Numbered from the stretch's first letter, positions 1 to 12,483 are shown. The stretch is 64,000 nt of DNA from Agaricus subrufescens (GCA_029945375.1 CM057063.1:2105894-2169893), one strand, 5' to 3'. The notes: generated by a model from the sequence alone, not told the origin. Translations and numbers: made by a program.

Positions 1-1736
1 TACACTTGGTTCATCTGTGATATGAACAGATCATAGATTGTAAAGCTGTTGGATCAGCCAAACTGCTTTTGGTACATTTTGTTTATCCACGGGATCCATC
101 AGCTGATGTGCCGAGCTCTCAGTCATGCCAGGCATTTTTGCAAGTGCACCCATAACATCATGGCGAACAATTTGGCTATTCTTGACTTGAATCCCTTTTT
201 GGCTTTGAAGAAGAGTTGCAAATCTCTTTATGATATGTTTTGGATCACATGTACCGAGAGTATTGTTTGGACCAGTGAATTTGTTAAGACCTGACAGTCC
301 AGCAAGTTTTCTGCCGAGTTGGGTGTCAGCAGAAATCTCGTCTGTCATGAAAATTGTGAACTGTGCCATCTGGAAGGTAGAAGCACCATCACTGGCAAAG
401 GATCATATAGGTCCATGTTTTTTTTCACCATCTGGGTGGTTTTGATAAATTTCTAGGAAGTGTCGTACCCACAGTGCAAGCTGTTGACCAGTTTCATGCT
501 TGCAGGTAGGTGAAAGAATAAGTGGAACTGCTGAATAGTGTTCAATATTTGCAATTGTGGCAATAGCAACCACAGTAACTTCTTTTCCATGATGGACAGT
601 AGGATTCTCGTTGAAAAGAGCACTTTCAATGTCGTTCACAATAGAAACATTTGTGAATTCTGTTTGAACTGTTGAAGAGTGCTCTCAACATAAGCCTGTA
701 AGTTGGTTACACTTCCGATCCCAGGTAACTCACTCTTCAATTGCAAGATCGTCAATCATTGCTTGGAACCCCCGAATATCCCCAATAAACAGTACTGTCC
801 TTCCATTCTCGCCCAGCATTGAACTAATATTTGCCCAAATTTCTTCATCACTTGGGTTCCCAATTGATGATATAACTCACTCAACAGTATGATTGCACTT
901 TAGGGTTTGTTCTGATGGTAACCCATATGAAACACAAAATGCATAAAGCAAATGAGGACCACCAAGTCGGCTAGCAAGATGAGCAAGATCAAAATCTCTA
1001 CTCATCCAAGTGGAGTTATGAGGGGCATACACTGTGCGTGATGATTCAGACAATTGCTGAACAATTGCTAGCAGACTAAAGTGATGTTTGAGCAGTCCTG
1101 CCAACATTTGTTTTAATCCAGCAATATCATGTGTTGATATAAATATGCACATGCGCTGAAAATCATTGATTTTCTTTGTGAGTAAAAAAATCCTTCTTTC
1201 TTTTGCAGCATGAAGTGACTGAAGTGCCTGTAGCCGGACAGAAAGTTTTTGAAGAATGTCGTACAACTGGGATTGAGTGAGAAGAAGCCATGGGGTATGA
1301 GCAGGAGTGTCTATTGCTCGATCCATGAATGCTTTAAATTTGGAGGTGTTCCAGATCCTTGTACATGAAGCACATGCCCCAGTTAATTTCCCTGCCTCCA
1401 GGTAATGTTTGCAAGAAGATGAACATATGCGAAATTGCTGATGTTCTTTGACAATGTACTCAATTTTCCAAGGAAGATTTCGGTGTTTGTGAGCATGATA
1501 GGGGTAGGTGTCCCATACTGATCCGGGTTCCCATTTGATTAGTGCACCATTACACTTTGATTGCCCAGAGACTGTATTTTGTTTGACAAAGGGGTCCTTG
1601 GATTCAAAGTTGGTATGATGATCAAGAAGGTCACTGATATCAAAAACTGACAAAGCATTGTCAGGTGAGGTAGTCAAGCCAGTCAATGATGATGTTAATG
1701 AGTCAATATCATCATTTGTATCACAAATCTTGCTTA
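1..1736 (-). pseudogene. Transposase-like multicopy gene, C-terminal part, broken by five TGA stops
   Basis: One reading frame on the minus strand runs from about 1736 to the window edge. It is interrupted only by TGA codons at 877-879, 730-732, 685-687, 403-405 and 31-33; I see no TAA or TAG in it. The protein has a paired-cysteine region (CSSSCKHYLEAG...CASC), a helical middle, a segment ending SFASDGAS, then a DPKHIIKRFATLL stretch and LMDPVDKQNVPKAV. The last two motifs recall the insertion domain of P-element/THAP9-like transposases and a multicopy family I associate with agaricomycete genomes; this is from memory and is an inference. Several stops fall where arginine would fit (for example before SFASDG), as expected if CGA became TGA. 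The gene leaves the window at base 1. Confidence 0.55.
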
Positions 1737-1820
1737 CCTAAGTAACCTTGAAAGATAAATGGGGAAAGAGCAGTGATCTTAGATAAGCAGAGAGATGAGA
1801 TGACAAAGCACAACTGATGT

Positions 1821-2098
1821 TGTTAAGTCTGGGTCTTAAGGACACCAAGACAAGCTACTTATATACAGTACACATCTGAGAAGGACCTGGGACACTACCA
1901 ATGACCCCAGGGACTCTAGTCATGACTAATTATGTCTCTAAGTTTAGCTACTCTAATAATAACCAACCAATAGGAACAATCCCTTTACTACTCTGAGTTA
2001 CTCTGGGTTACTCTGGGTAATGGTGTGATAATGATGTGATAGAGAACATTCTAGAAGGTTCTAGAATGTTCTAGAATGGTCTGGACTGCTCTAGAACA
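1821..2098. repeat. LTR-like segment inside the transposase-like gene
   Basis: The 278-bp stretch starts TGTTAAGTC and ends TCTAGAACA, has a TATA-like CTTATATACAG near 1858, a CCAAT box near 1965, and short direct repeats (GGTTACTCTG; TTCTAGAA) near its right end. These are features of a fungal LTR. I find no matching 5-bp target duplication at its edges. A shared CAAATCT at about 1722 and 2280 could instead mark a larger insertion of about 550 bp. No polymerase sequence is attached, so this is a solo or truncated LTR at best. Confidence 0.3.
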
Positions 2099-2279
2099 AT
2101 TAGGTAATTAAGGTCTTCTAACTTATGGCACAGAGAATAAAGAACGTTGAATATCTCAATAACTACTGGGCCGTTTCGGGTGATATGGGTATCAGTAGAA
2201 ACGGTTTGATCAGGGCTTTCCAACGGTGCCCAACTCGTAAGAATCGAATCAGCCGTTGGTAAGATATAACGTAATCTTC

Positions 2280-3067
2280 CAAATCTGTGACAATTTGGAC
2301 TCACTACACCTGGCAAGAGTGTCACTGCCTCACAAGGGAGATGTTGTGGAAATGGTGTTGTATCAATAGTAAGCTCTAGCCCTCGTTTTGGAGTGTAGGG
2401 AATATGAGATGAATTTGAATCTTTAGAAGCATGTAGTTGAGAATCTACAATTGTAGATCCCATAATGTTGTGCATGGGAAATCTAGGTGTAGATTGCGAA
2501 TGTTTTGCAGGGAGGGTACTCAAAAATGAAAGATTATCCATCATCTGTCAGAAGAATAAGCATTAATATATTATAACTCTATTTTTTACCTATTATATCT
2601 TGTTTCAATGAATGGAGTGCATCTTTTGTGGCTGATACTTCCTCATCATTTTTGCGGCACTCTTGTTTACGTTGACATTCCAAGGAACCACAATGATTTC
2701 CAATATATGCTGTTCCTCCTGATGTTGTCAGACCAATGCCAGTTCCACAAAGGTCACAAATGGCTTTCCGGATGCCATCGTTATTTGTCAAGGTCCGGAA
2801 ATGGATCTCTTGACCATTTATTAATTCAAACCAGGAAACAAAGTCATTTCCCAAGCAAAGGTGAGCATCTTTGGATGGGTTATCCTGCTCCCGTGAACTG
2901 TGCATGGTGGTAGAAGAACATGTATATTTTCTTGTCAGAGTACATGAGGCTGTAGCTACTCTGAACGTAAAGTGCACAGCAGTCTTTTGCATTAATATCT
3001 CAAGACAGGATCCAGAATAGGGAATCTTGGCAGTGCAGTCTAATCTGATCCTGATCTTATTGCACAT
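2280..3067 (-). pseudogene. N-terminal exons of the same transposase-like gene
   Basis: Two open segments on the minus strand lie directly upstream of the C-terminal part: one from 3067 to about 2590 and one from 2544 to about 2280. The first holds a cysteine/histidine cluster, CDLCGTGIGL...H...C, about 35 residues before its end, which could be a small zinc-binding domain. A GTAAAA donor near 2592 and a TTCTGACAG acceptor near 2545 bracket a plausible 45-bp intron, but I could not join the frames cleanly across it. Beyond about 2280 the frame runs into unrelated sequence that contains the LTR-like stretch, so an insertion has probably separated these exons from the rest. No start codon is certain; the first ATG is at 3067. 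Confidence 0.4.
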
Positions 3068-4388
3068 GAATTATCCAAAAAAGGTGAGGACCCTACAAGG
3101 ACTCCGGACACCTGTCATCGAGGAGGCGATGACAGTTGTATTCTCAGATTTCTCCGATGCCGGTCCCCTGGGTGGCTAGTTTTGGCTGATGTTTGGTGGC
3201 CAGATCTGGGAATTGCCGGTGGTCACTGGTGGTCACATTCATGGGAACATTTTGAAGGTGTGCGCATACCATCATAAAAGAAAATAAAAGGAAAATAATA
3301 ATAATATTCGCGCTGCCACTCGATTAGATAATCAGTGGCTCTGCTCGGTGGTCCATGGGCAGCCAGCCCCGGGGATTGCCAGTGGCTGTTCCCACATGGC
3401 TCGTGTGGCTACAGCATGGCCACGTGGTGGCTGTGCTGCCACTACTCCACCCTCCCACCTCCACCATCGTCTCACCACAGGTCGCCGCCATGCCCACCAA
3501 TCAGGCTCAAATATCTTTGGGCAGGACGCGACAATGGAAAGGGGAGGATTAAGGAATGAGAAGGCGAGAGGTGTGAAATTGAGTCGAGGAAAAATTGGAC
3601 AAATTGGTAGATAGGTGAGTGTGACAGAACTCATTGTCGCATGCGCTATACTAACTCTAAATTTGCCACAATTTAGCTGCATAATGCGATTACTACAAAC
3701 CTCCTGTGTACCAAGTTTGAAGTTAATTGAACCACCTTTACGACTGCTATTTGTCATCGAAGTCAAGAGTGTTTAATGCCATCAATAAAGAATATTCCAC
3801 AGGTAGTTCCCTTTTGTGCCCACGACCATGAAACTTCAGGTACGTATTAACAACATATACCGCTGCTCACACTCCAAATTTCAAGTTAAACGAGCAAGTT
3901 GTTGCGCTCCAATGAGCCAATGTATGCATTGGCAACAACAATATTACTTTGTATGTTTCTATTTTCGAATAACGTTGTTTCAACACTAATGTTATTGTCC
4001 CTAGTCAATGCAAACTACATCTACTAGCTCTATAAGCCACTGTCATGCTCGCAAAGTGGGAGAAAAGTCGAGTGCTGTCATGCACTGGACTTCTTACATC
4101 GCGCCTCAACTCTGGCCTTCTGAGTCAACCAGCAGCGCAACCGTGTCTGCTGTCAACCCCCACTATGGATCCCACCTCTCTCAAACCACTGTGAGTGTTT
4201 TTTTTCTTCTCCTTTTTTTTTTGTTGAAAGGACCTGTCTAGCTCGAAGTGAGCACTTTCTGGGGGATCACAAGTTAGCTCCCCTTCTGCTCGACCTCCGT
4301 GAGTCCCGTAATATTCAAATTATGTCCTGCCTACTAATGCTACTTCAGAAATAAGAAGGCAAAAGAAGGTACCTTGGAACAGCGGACT
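3068..4388. other. No recognisable gene
   Basis: I see no convincing coding sequence. The stretch holds a short hairpin at 3112-3135 (CTGTCATCG, 6-nt loop, CGATGACAG), a GC-richer patch at 3340-3540 open in several frames without a recognisable domain, and a T-rich run near 4200. Some of 4250-4388 may be the 5' end of the following helicase-like gene. Confidence 0.4.
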
Positions 4389-6905
4389 TGTTCCATCTGT
4401 TCTGAGGTGCTACAAGAGAAAAATGCTACCACTCACAAAGCATGTACTGCCTCAAACGCGTCGGTGGTTGTAGATGGAGGGAAGATGAAGATAATGGTGC
4501 AGAGAGATCTGAAATCCAAGAAACTGGCGTGTCACAATGCATGATGACTTTTTACGCTACAACTGAATTAAAGGTATGTTCATTTTCACTTTCTAGTTGT
4601 AAAATACATTACTGACTGCTCGTAGCGCCATGCAAAAACGCATATGAGCACTGGGGGTGATCCCTCACTATTGACAGCACTCCAATCAAGTGCCGTTCAT
4701 CCACCAGATGCCCCCCCAGACACTTCTTTGTCACTTCCCGTTGAGACTAGCTGAACTTGACCACCACCCCCTGACACCATTGCGACACCCCTCCTACAAA
4801 CCTATGGGCTTGTCGTTAATACCTCCCACAAGATCTTGATTTGCCTCGCATGTCAGGGCATCATAGAGCCCTCAAATATTCGCAGGCATTTTCTCAAGTA
4901 TCACCCACATCAAAAAACTCCTTTGAACCTTCAATATCTCTTCGACGCTGAAGCTACTACCATATATCCTAACTTGACATCGTCGCCTGCCCACCCAACC
5001 TCTCCCATCCCCCCTGTATATGGACTTGAAGATCCAGTTCTCAATTACCAGATGTGTACCATATGCAGCCACTGTTTCATGTTGAAAAAAACCTTCGACA
5101 AACATCCTCCCTGTCCTGCTGGTAGTCTCTCGGTTGTGACAGCTGCTCAACAATTCATTAGGAACACATCAAGTCCATGGTTCCCTGCCCAGGCTGTTGA
5201 TCCTCCACCTTCTAATCTCAACAATTGTTGGGCTGTTTATCAGTCCCAACTTAGTACGAGGGATGGCTCGACTTGACACTTGTACTCTGATGACTTTCGA
5301 GTACTCCATCAGTTCCTATGTGGGGAGCGATGGCTTGAGCATGTAGAGGGTTTCAAACATGAAGACCTGGCTCTCATAGCCTCATATTTGAGCTCAGACA
5401 CCACATATGGTGGTCTTCATTATCACATTCGGGCCCTTCTCTCCAACATCCAACTCCACCTTGATGAACCGTTCATTCGACGCTCTATCGGTTCACGGCC
5501 AGCGGAAGAGAAAGAACAAGTGAAGATAAAGTACCACAAAGACGTAAATCAGCCCACCCTCGACCACTATTCTTGCATTGTTGCCGCCATGATATGCCTC
5601 ATCCATCGTGTTGTTCTGAACGTTGATACCCCTTACACTTTCTTGATGCCTAGTGATATCATTGATGCTTGTAGAGATGTCATATCCACCTTACAACTTG
5701 CACCTTCAAATGACAATACTCAGGTTGATGATGACAAGGTAGAAGGAGATGATGATGCAGAGCAGAGTGAGAGTAGTGACGATGAAGACTCACCAAGGAT
5801 ACAGCCTCAAGCCCCCATTTCAACAATGTCTGCCATTCAAACAAAACTTGCCACTCTCTTATACCTCCTCTACACGCAACTCCCCTCTGCTCAATTTTGT
5901 GGCCAATTCTTCATGCCTGTCTATCACTTTCTAGTTCTTTCTGCTACTCGAAAAAATGGCGAATGGGCTGCTGCTAATACAATCACCCACACGATTGCAG
6001 CCTTGTTGTTTGCTGGCCGCCTTATCTTTGCTTGGAAAACATGCAATGTCATCTGTGAATCTGGCGTTGATTCTACAAGGTTAGCATCTTTCAAAGTTTT
6101 GCAACAACATATATACTCACTTCTGCATCTAGTGCCTTTGCAACTGTAGCAAAGTTTTTTGACAAACAGAGTGGGATATCATGCCTTGCTTATATGTCAC
6201 CAAGCAAGGGTTCACTGCCCTCCAATCTGCCAAAGAGAGTACCTTTTTCTTCAACGCCCCAGACCTCTCTGGGACCTCCACTATTATTCATGACAATACA
6301 CTCTCACTGTCTGATATCAAATCAACTCACAATTGTGCTATTGAAGAAATCGAAAGAGAACTTGATGCCCTCACCTTTCATTCATCCCACTTCACACTCC
6401 TTGACGATGTATTCATTCATGATTCACCGTGAGAACAAACTCCAGGATACTTGTTCCTCAAACACCCAAAAAACCCGTGGAACCATAAGCCTACACTCAT
6501 TCAACACATCATCGAAATAGATACCCTTTTCTCCCAGTATGCCTATGTCACTTCCTCTGGTGCTATTACTTGGAACCCAACTGCCATTAGCAACCAAATG
6601 AGATGAATCTACAAGCTGCAGATGAAGTTGTTGTGTAATATTATTCTCAGCTATGGAGAGCCTGCGAGAGGCACCAAACTTGCATCTCATCTCCTTGCGA
6701 ATGTCAGTGGTGGATCTATACAAAATCTTTTTGTACTGTTCAACATTCCTCTCCTCCGAGCTTCTTTCTCTAAGATGATGTATACCAGTGGTGACAAGGT
6801 CATCTACTGTGTCCCCCTTCCCCAATTCAGCAGACAATTTGTCCGCTTTTTGGCATACTTGCACCCTTTATTCATAGAATGGCAAGATTATCAGGTTATC
6901 TGGGA
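4389..6905 (+). pseudogene. OrsD-type domain of a RecQ-like helicase gene, truncated copy 1
   Basis: The segment matches, domain by domain, the fuller gene at 30356-42342. It opens with a C2HC-like finger (CSIC...THKAC, 4389-4445). From about 4800 follows an OrsD-type region: VNTSHKILICLACQG, then IRRHFLKYH, then MCTICSHCFMLKKTFDKH. The frame continues after a TGA at 5274-5276 into an acidic linker and a helical block (to 6085). A probable intron follows (GTTAGC near 6081 to CATCTAG near 6130). The next exons end with YCVPLPQFSRQF and are broken by TGAs at 6430-6432 and 6604-6606. The helicase domain seen in copy 2 is absent; the match stops just before the G-rich repeat at 6913. Known OrsD/RecQ helicase genes are repeated and often subtelomeric in fungi, so this is probably a dispersed relic. 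Confidence 0.7.
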
Positions 6906-6912
6906 CCTGTAG

Positions 6913-7010
6913 GGTATGAAGTAGGGGTTTTTAAAAAGTAGGGGTGGGTAGGGATGAGTAGGGGTAGGGATGGGTAGGGATGAGTAGAGATGGGTAGGGA
7001 GGCATAGAAT
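6913..7010 (+). repeat. G-rich degenerate 10-bp tandem repeat
   Basis: Roughly eight degenerate copies of GTAGGGATGG/A follow one another. They contain many GGG runs on one strand, so the repeat could fold into G-quadruplexes. The unit resembles but does not equal the fungal telomere repeat TTAGGG. It sits exactly where the OrsD-like pseudogene ends. Confidence 0.7.
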
Positions 7011-7020
7011 AGTGTATAAT

Positions 7021-7800
7021 ACCAGCATTTTATTCATGGTGTAGAGGCTCCTAGAGCATCCAGCATCTTGTTCAACACTGTAGACTGTGTATGCTTTCTT
7101 CAAAATGTGGAGGCTCTTCAAAACATGTAGGCTCTTAGAGCATCCAGCATCTTGTTCAACACTTTAGATTGTGTATGCTTTCTTCACAATGTGGATGCTC
7201 TTAGAGCATCCAGTGTCTGGTTCAACAGTGTGGAGTACTACTGTTTTCTTCACAATGTGGATGCTCTTAGAGCATCCAGCGTCTGGTTCAACAGTGTGGA
7301 GTACTACTGTTTTCTTCACAACGTGGATGCTCTTAGAGCATCCAGCGTCTGGTTCAATGGCGTGGATTACTACTATTTTCTTCACAACGTGGATGCTCTT
7401 AGAGCATCCAGCGTCTGGTTCAACAGTGTGGAGTACTACCATTTTGTTCAGAATGTGGATGCTCTTAGAGCATCCAGTGTCCTGTTCAACAGTGTGGAGT
7501 ACTATGATTTTCTTCAGAACATGGACACTCTTAGAGCATCCAGCATTTTGTTCAATGGTGTAGCATATCACTGTCTGCTACAGAATATGGAAGCTCTTAG
7601 AGCAATCAGTATTGTGTTCAATGGTGTAGCATACCATTATTTTCTGCAGAATGTAGATGCTCAAAGAGCATCCACTGAGTGGTGGACATTTTTTTCACAA
7701 CATGGATACTCTTAGAGCATCCAGTGTCTTGTTGAGTCTACATGTTATATAATGCCACCATTTCCTTCACAACATGGATGCTCTTAGAGCATCCACTCAC
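7021..7800. repeat. 66-bp minisatellite with palindromic core
   Basis: The motif GAGCATCC recurs at 7138, 7204, 7270, 7336, 7402, 7468, 7534, 7600 and 7666: nine copies at an exact 66-bp spacing. Irregular copies occur before (near 7047) and after (7714, 7787). Each unit is centred on a palindrome, GGATGCTCTTAGAGCATCC. Because 66 is divisible by three, several frames stay open on both strands as 22-residue repeats (for example a 187-codon frame at 7152-7715). I read this as a non-coding minisatellite, not a protein gene. Confidence 0.9.
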
Positions 7801-9639
7801 TTGTATGATGTTGGCTATGTGGAACCTAGATGAATGCAGCATGAATCTGTTTGCAGTTGAGCAGGATCACTATCATGTGCCATGCTTTTCATACTCCACT
7901 ACCCAGTCAGCCCAGTCAAAGCCACCAGTTTCTTGCTACCAGTACAAACAATCCACATCAAAGTTTTGGATAAATAAAGAGCACCTGACAAAGTGCATTT
8001 CCATGCATTTCTTCCACCAGTACACATCCAACCCTAGTAACATTTGAAGGAAAAAAATTGCAACAGCACAAATATCTCTTCCTTGGGTATGTAACAATGA
8101 CAATCCATTCTGCATATGATCCAAAAGTCTATGCAAGAAAACCTAACCTAACCTAACAGGACAGATCATTCACAAACAACAAATCTTCCCTTTTCTAAGT
8201 GTAGGCCCCTTTCAACACTACTGCCTCTTCTGTCAGGAGTTCTACTGTGTCGACAAACTGTGCAGCTACTCACTCATTCTCCAACTTCTCTGGAGTATTG
8301 TCTTCCCTTTGCATTTTATGAATAGTAGCCAGAATACCATTTAACCACTAGTGGTATGAGTTGCCCCAGTTGCTTGCTGCGGTTATGTGAAGTGTTCTTA
8401 CAATAGGAAACAATGAAGATGGACAATCTCACATCTAGTCGCTTGCTGTGTGTAGCCTTGTGTTATCAGGGCAATACTGGCCCATTGTAGCATAACACCT
8501 TGCTTGTTTAGCTTGAAATATTGGATGTGGGTAGTGACAAACATCACCAATTTGTGACTAAAGTTTCAAAGTCAGGGCTAGACCTATACATTTCACATTG
8601 ATTCCTAGGATTGCAGTTAGCTTAACAAATGAGACTAGAAAGTTAGAGGTCTACCACAACAAGTTAGACCTCAGAGGTGAAGGGCATTTGATATCCCGAA
8701 AATTTGGCTGAGGTATCCTGAAGTGCACTCTTCCCTTAAAGTAATGTGATCCTCCCCTACATCTTAAAAAGTTAGCCCAGGCATACATTCTGTCAATATC
8801 ATCAGTTGAAAGGATGGTGGTACACCTGCTCCTGCCCCTCCTAAATCAACACCAACAGGAGCCAAAGAATAGAATACAACCTTGACAGCAAAGATGCTAA
8901 CTGCAATCCTAACCAAGTTCAAGTGTCTTACAATCATCAATCACTTTATTTCTTCCAGTGACCCATTCAACTTGCGTCTGCCTTGAGTTGCCAAATAATA
9001 GGGATAATTGAATGTTACGGCATGTAATTCAAGGAGAAGGGAGGTGTTTATGTCATCATAGACCAGATCCCCAAAATACGTTGTTCCTTAACTCCTCTTC
9101 CTCTTTGGCCAGTTTTTCTTGTTTGAGGCAGAGGGTCTTGGCTTATTTCTCTCTACAAATCTATGGAAGAACAATGAGCAACCAGGCAGTGATACATAAT
9201 AATGACCAACCCTTTCTTTGCCCATTGCCCATTGGTTCATTTGCAGTGCTAGTCACCTGGTTACTCTGACCAGAGGCAAAACATTTCTCAGTCTACTCTT
9301 GTGCAAAAGTAACAATCCATGACATTCATAAACATCGTGGTAGCTGCAAAAACTAGGAGGGACACAAACCTGAAAGATCATCTCGGACCTGTGGCAACGC
9401 TGTGCCTCACACATAATCTCATTCAATAATATGGTGACTTGTTCATTTGTTATACACTAGATGGGCCTTTGAATGGTGGGTGTTGGGCATGCAGGCATTG
9501 GATGGGTCTTTGGTAGTCTACAGAATATATGTATAGTTTGAGTCATGCATATGATCAAGGAATGTGAACAACTGGACATTCAGAGAAAGATGGACTTTGC
9601 CTGCATGTTCTGGGTTGGAGCGGCTCTGTTTAATGACAA
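7801..9639. other. No recognisable gene; short CCTAA repeat
   Basis: I find no domain or spliceable frame I can support. A (CCTAA)-type run lies at 8140-8157 (three units). It is telomere-like but one C short of CCCTAA. Small open frames at 7742-8047 and 9012-9269 have no recognisable content. Confidence 0.4.
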
Positions 9640-10165
9640 ATTCAGAAAGCTACTGCTGCATATATTTTTGACATTGTCTGTTCACATTGCATATTCCCAA
9701 TTCCTTATTTTTCAGAGTGAAGAATCAAACAGTTGCATGTGATTTCTTCTCACTCCAGGACGAGTGCATTCCAGCCCTTCAAGCTGGTATCTTCAATAGA
9801 GCGTTAGTAAATACGAATAGGACTTACACTATCACACCATGGATCTGTCCATGTATTCCATCCCACTCAGTTATTCCTTTGACCTCCAGCCATATCTGTT
9901 TCATGGCCCTATGTAGTGTCGTTCTCAAGATGCCCCTTCTCCATATCTTTCCATCTTGAATCTTCAGAGACAGGTAGAGTTTTATAGATCTTTGAGGTCA
10001 CATTTTGTTCTGTGTGTCAAGTAAGGTGAACTGAAGAGAGGAGCAATAACTTTAATCTAAATGGATTAACGGCCTTAAATGGAAACAACACAAATATTGC
10101 ATACACAAGTCTATCAAAGGACCAGTGACCAAGGAGAGCGCCTAGCTAACAAATGAAAAAAGACT
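9640..10165. repeat. Duplicated block, copy 1
   Basis: This stretch aligns by eye over its full length with 17560-18060. Shared runs include AAATTCCTTATT-like starts, CTCACTCCA.GA.GAGTGCAT, CTCAAGA.GCCCCTTCTCC, GTGAACTGAAGAGAGG and CTATCAAAGGACCA.TGACC. The block is followed, after about 1.85 kb here and about 90 bp in copy 2, by a Chk1-like kinase remnant, so the two form a segmental duplication. On the minus strand there may be a decayed gene, but I recognise no domain. Confidence 0.7.
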
Positions 10166-12015
10166 GGTTGGGGTGGCTGGGGATGGAGAGATGACTCTAT
10201 CTTGGGTAAAGTGAGATACATGTTTGGTGAGGCAGAAGGTGAATTTTCTGTGGGCAAGGTAGATGTTGATTGACTAGGGTCAATACCTGAGCAGGGCCAT
10301 GGATAAATCTAGGTCAGGGTCTCATTCTGAAGGTACTTTTACACAAGGTAGTCAATTACATCCGGTTCCCCCTTGGGAGAGCCAATTGACTAGGAGCGGA
10401 TGTGATGGGTGGCGATAAACCGGGATACCTTCAATCATGACTCGGACAATGAGAATGAGGTGGAATGAGGCTGGCAAAACTATCATTTGCAATAGCATTG
10501 CTAACTTTCTGCTCTTGTCTGCAAAGCAAGAATTGTTTGTAGAATGAGGAAGAGTACTGAATATTTTCTTGTGTTGTGAACTTCATGACAACTTTATGAC
10601 GCAACTCGACCTTCCACTGCTACCACTGTATCTTTGAAGCATAACTTTCAGGCTGACTCTAGCAGGCATGAATACGGCTTTGTGGACAAAACACCAAAGG
10701 GTACATGTTTGCAAGCTGTTCTTTGGCAGCAAGTAGGGTAATACTGCATATACCGGTCAGCATGCTAATTGGTTTATCTGTGTGTTACAGTCCGCTCATG
10801 TATAATTTCAGATGTTAATGATGATATGTGGACAGCTCCTTTGACTACCAGTTCTTCTCATGTTACTGTGGCGGTAAATTACTCCAGAATACAGTTGAGC
10901 AAGTACTCGTTAACATCCAAAAAAGTATGGATTGGGCATCACAAAGATCGGTGGGCCCTTACATTTGGAATGGACTGGGTGACAGTCCTAAAAACAAAGT
11001 GAGAAATGACACTCACAATTTATTGGGATTAATGACATACATATAATGCTGCTGATCCAACCATTTTTTGCTAGCTTAAGGAAAAGTGGAGGGTGACATG
11101 AAGTGCAAAGTGAGATGCAACAAGACAGCGGTATGGTGGGAATCTCCACAGGGGGTGTGGCAACTCTTTGAACTATACTGCCAAGAATTTCCTTTGCAAT
11201 AGAGGCCTGTCAAGTATTTTGGGTGCTGGAGGGCAACCTGAAAAGACATAATGGTGCCACTACATGTTGAAAGCATGGGATCCTGAGGACGTATAGGGAA
11301 GGGGTAGTGCTCACTGTTGGGCAGAAAAGGTAGGGCAATGAGGCTCTGGCAAAGTTGCTGTAGATCTTCAAGAGAGGGTGTGCAGGAAGAGAGCAAGCCT
11401 AGAGAGATGTGGCTACAGGATGGCTGTCAATAAGGCAAGGGACAATGAATCAGATCAATCTGATCGGACACATTGGACTGAGTTGGTATGACACACTTCC
11501 TATTTCCCCATCAACCCTTTTCTTTTCATTGCTCCTGTCACCGCAGTCGGACTCAACAGAGTGTATAAATAGGATTGTAGTGAGTTTGTTGGTGCATGCT
11601 TCAAAAATGGGTAGCTCATGCTCAGTGTCTCTGGCAGGACTGCCATTGTAAGTGTAACATAGCATACATTAAGATTCTAAGCGATAGTATTGATATTAGG
11701 GGAAGTCTCTCTGCCACCAGAGGCGCCAGACCCAGTCATCCACCTAGCTTAGTTTCAACACTGATGACACCGCTCTTGCCATTTGGTTCTCCTTCAACCC
11801 AGCCTCCTGGCTTCACAATACTGAACCTTTGAATGCCAACATGTGGAATACTGGCTGCCCTTTATTCTTTCATCTCCTGTTGGAGTGGCGCACTGGAAAC
11901 ATGGACCCATCTGACATCATGATGATGCACTTCTCAATGACAACCATCCAATATTAATGGTATGTGCTACTCAGTTTAAGTGCACTTGATTATCTTTACT
12001 CATCCTCAGTCACAG
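10166..12015. other. No recognisable gene
   Basis: Short frames at 10769-11046, 11076-11396 (minus) and 11409-11832 carry no motif I know. The stretch separates duplicated block copy 1 from the kinase remnant and is missing between the equivalent parts of copy 2. Confidence 0.35.
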
Positions 12016-12483
12016 CTGGACATAGGAGTCAGTGACAAAGTTGTGCACTTTTATTCTGGGCAACTACTAGCTGAGGTGGTGAGCTCACTTCCATATTCAC
12101 ATGGTCCCTTTCCTCACTGCACATAGGACCCTACTCATGATAATCAAGATATTTCCCATCGCAACCTTAAACCCAAGAATCTTCCATTAGATGCCACTGG
12201 TCCATTGAAAATAACAGATTTTGGTCTTGCTGCTGTGTATGGGCAAAACTAGAACCCTGAGAGAAAGATAAGGGAGTCTTCCTTATGTGGCATCAGAGGT
12301 GTGCTTTGAGCTCTTCTTATTGATGCTAATGGATGCCTGTTTGCCAAGTTGAACTCTGATGACCCTTATGAAGTGGAGCCAGTAGATGTATCTGGGACTC
12401 ATGCAAATCGTGTGTATCTTTTAAATACTCCATGGGACAAACAAACATCTCATAGCCCAGAATTCTGTCCAACATTGAGTGGC
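12016..12483 (+). pseudogene. Chk1-like serine/threonine kinase pseudogene, copy 1
   Basis: Pieces of a protein kinase of the checkpoint-kinase-1 type can be read in order. LDIGVSDKVVHFYSGQLLAE ends at a GTGAGC donor near 12079 and resumes after a CACATAG acceptor near 12127. The next exon has the catalytic loop SHRNLKPKNLPLD (family: HRDLKPENLLLD) and an intact KITDFGLAAVY. Frames then shift to SLPYVASE near 12280, and to DDPYEVEPVDVSG...NTPWDKQTSHSPEFC at 12355-12470. The catalytic Asp of HRD is Asn, Trp of VDVWG is Ser, and at least two frame changes are needed. The N-lobe with the ATP-binding lysine is absent. It is a dead fragment. Confidence 0.75.

Noticed and set aside
3332..3766. Overlapping frames in a GC-rich patch (144 codons minus, 65-88 codons plus)
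   Set aside because: They are rich in Trp/Pro/Arg from composition, with no domain, splice signals or paralogue.
7138..7680. CRISPR-like regular repeats
   Set aside because: The whole 66-bp unit is repeated, with no unique spacers, and the host is a fungus.
7152..7715. A 187-codon frame with 22-residue repeats (and a 135-codon frame on the other strand)
   Set aside because: It is open only because the minisatellite unit is 66 bp. Several frames on both strands stay open, there is no start context, and the units degrade without regard to codons.
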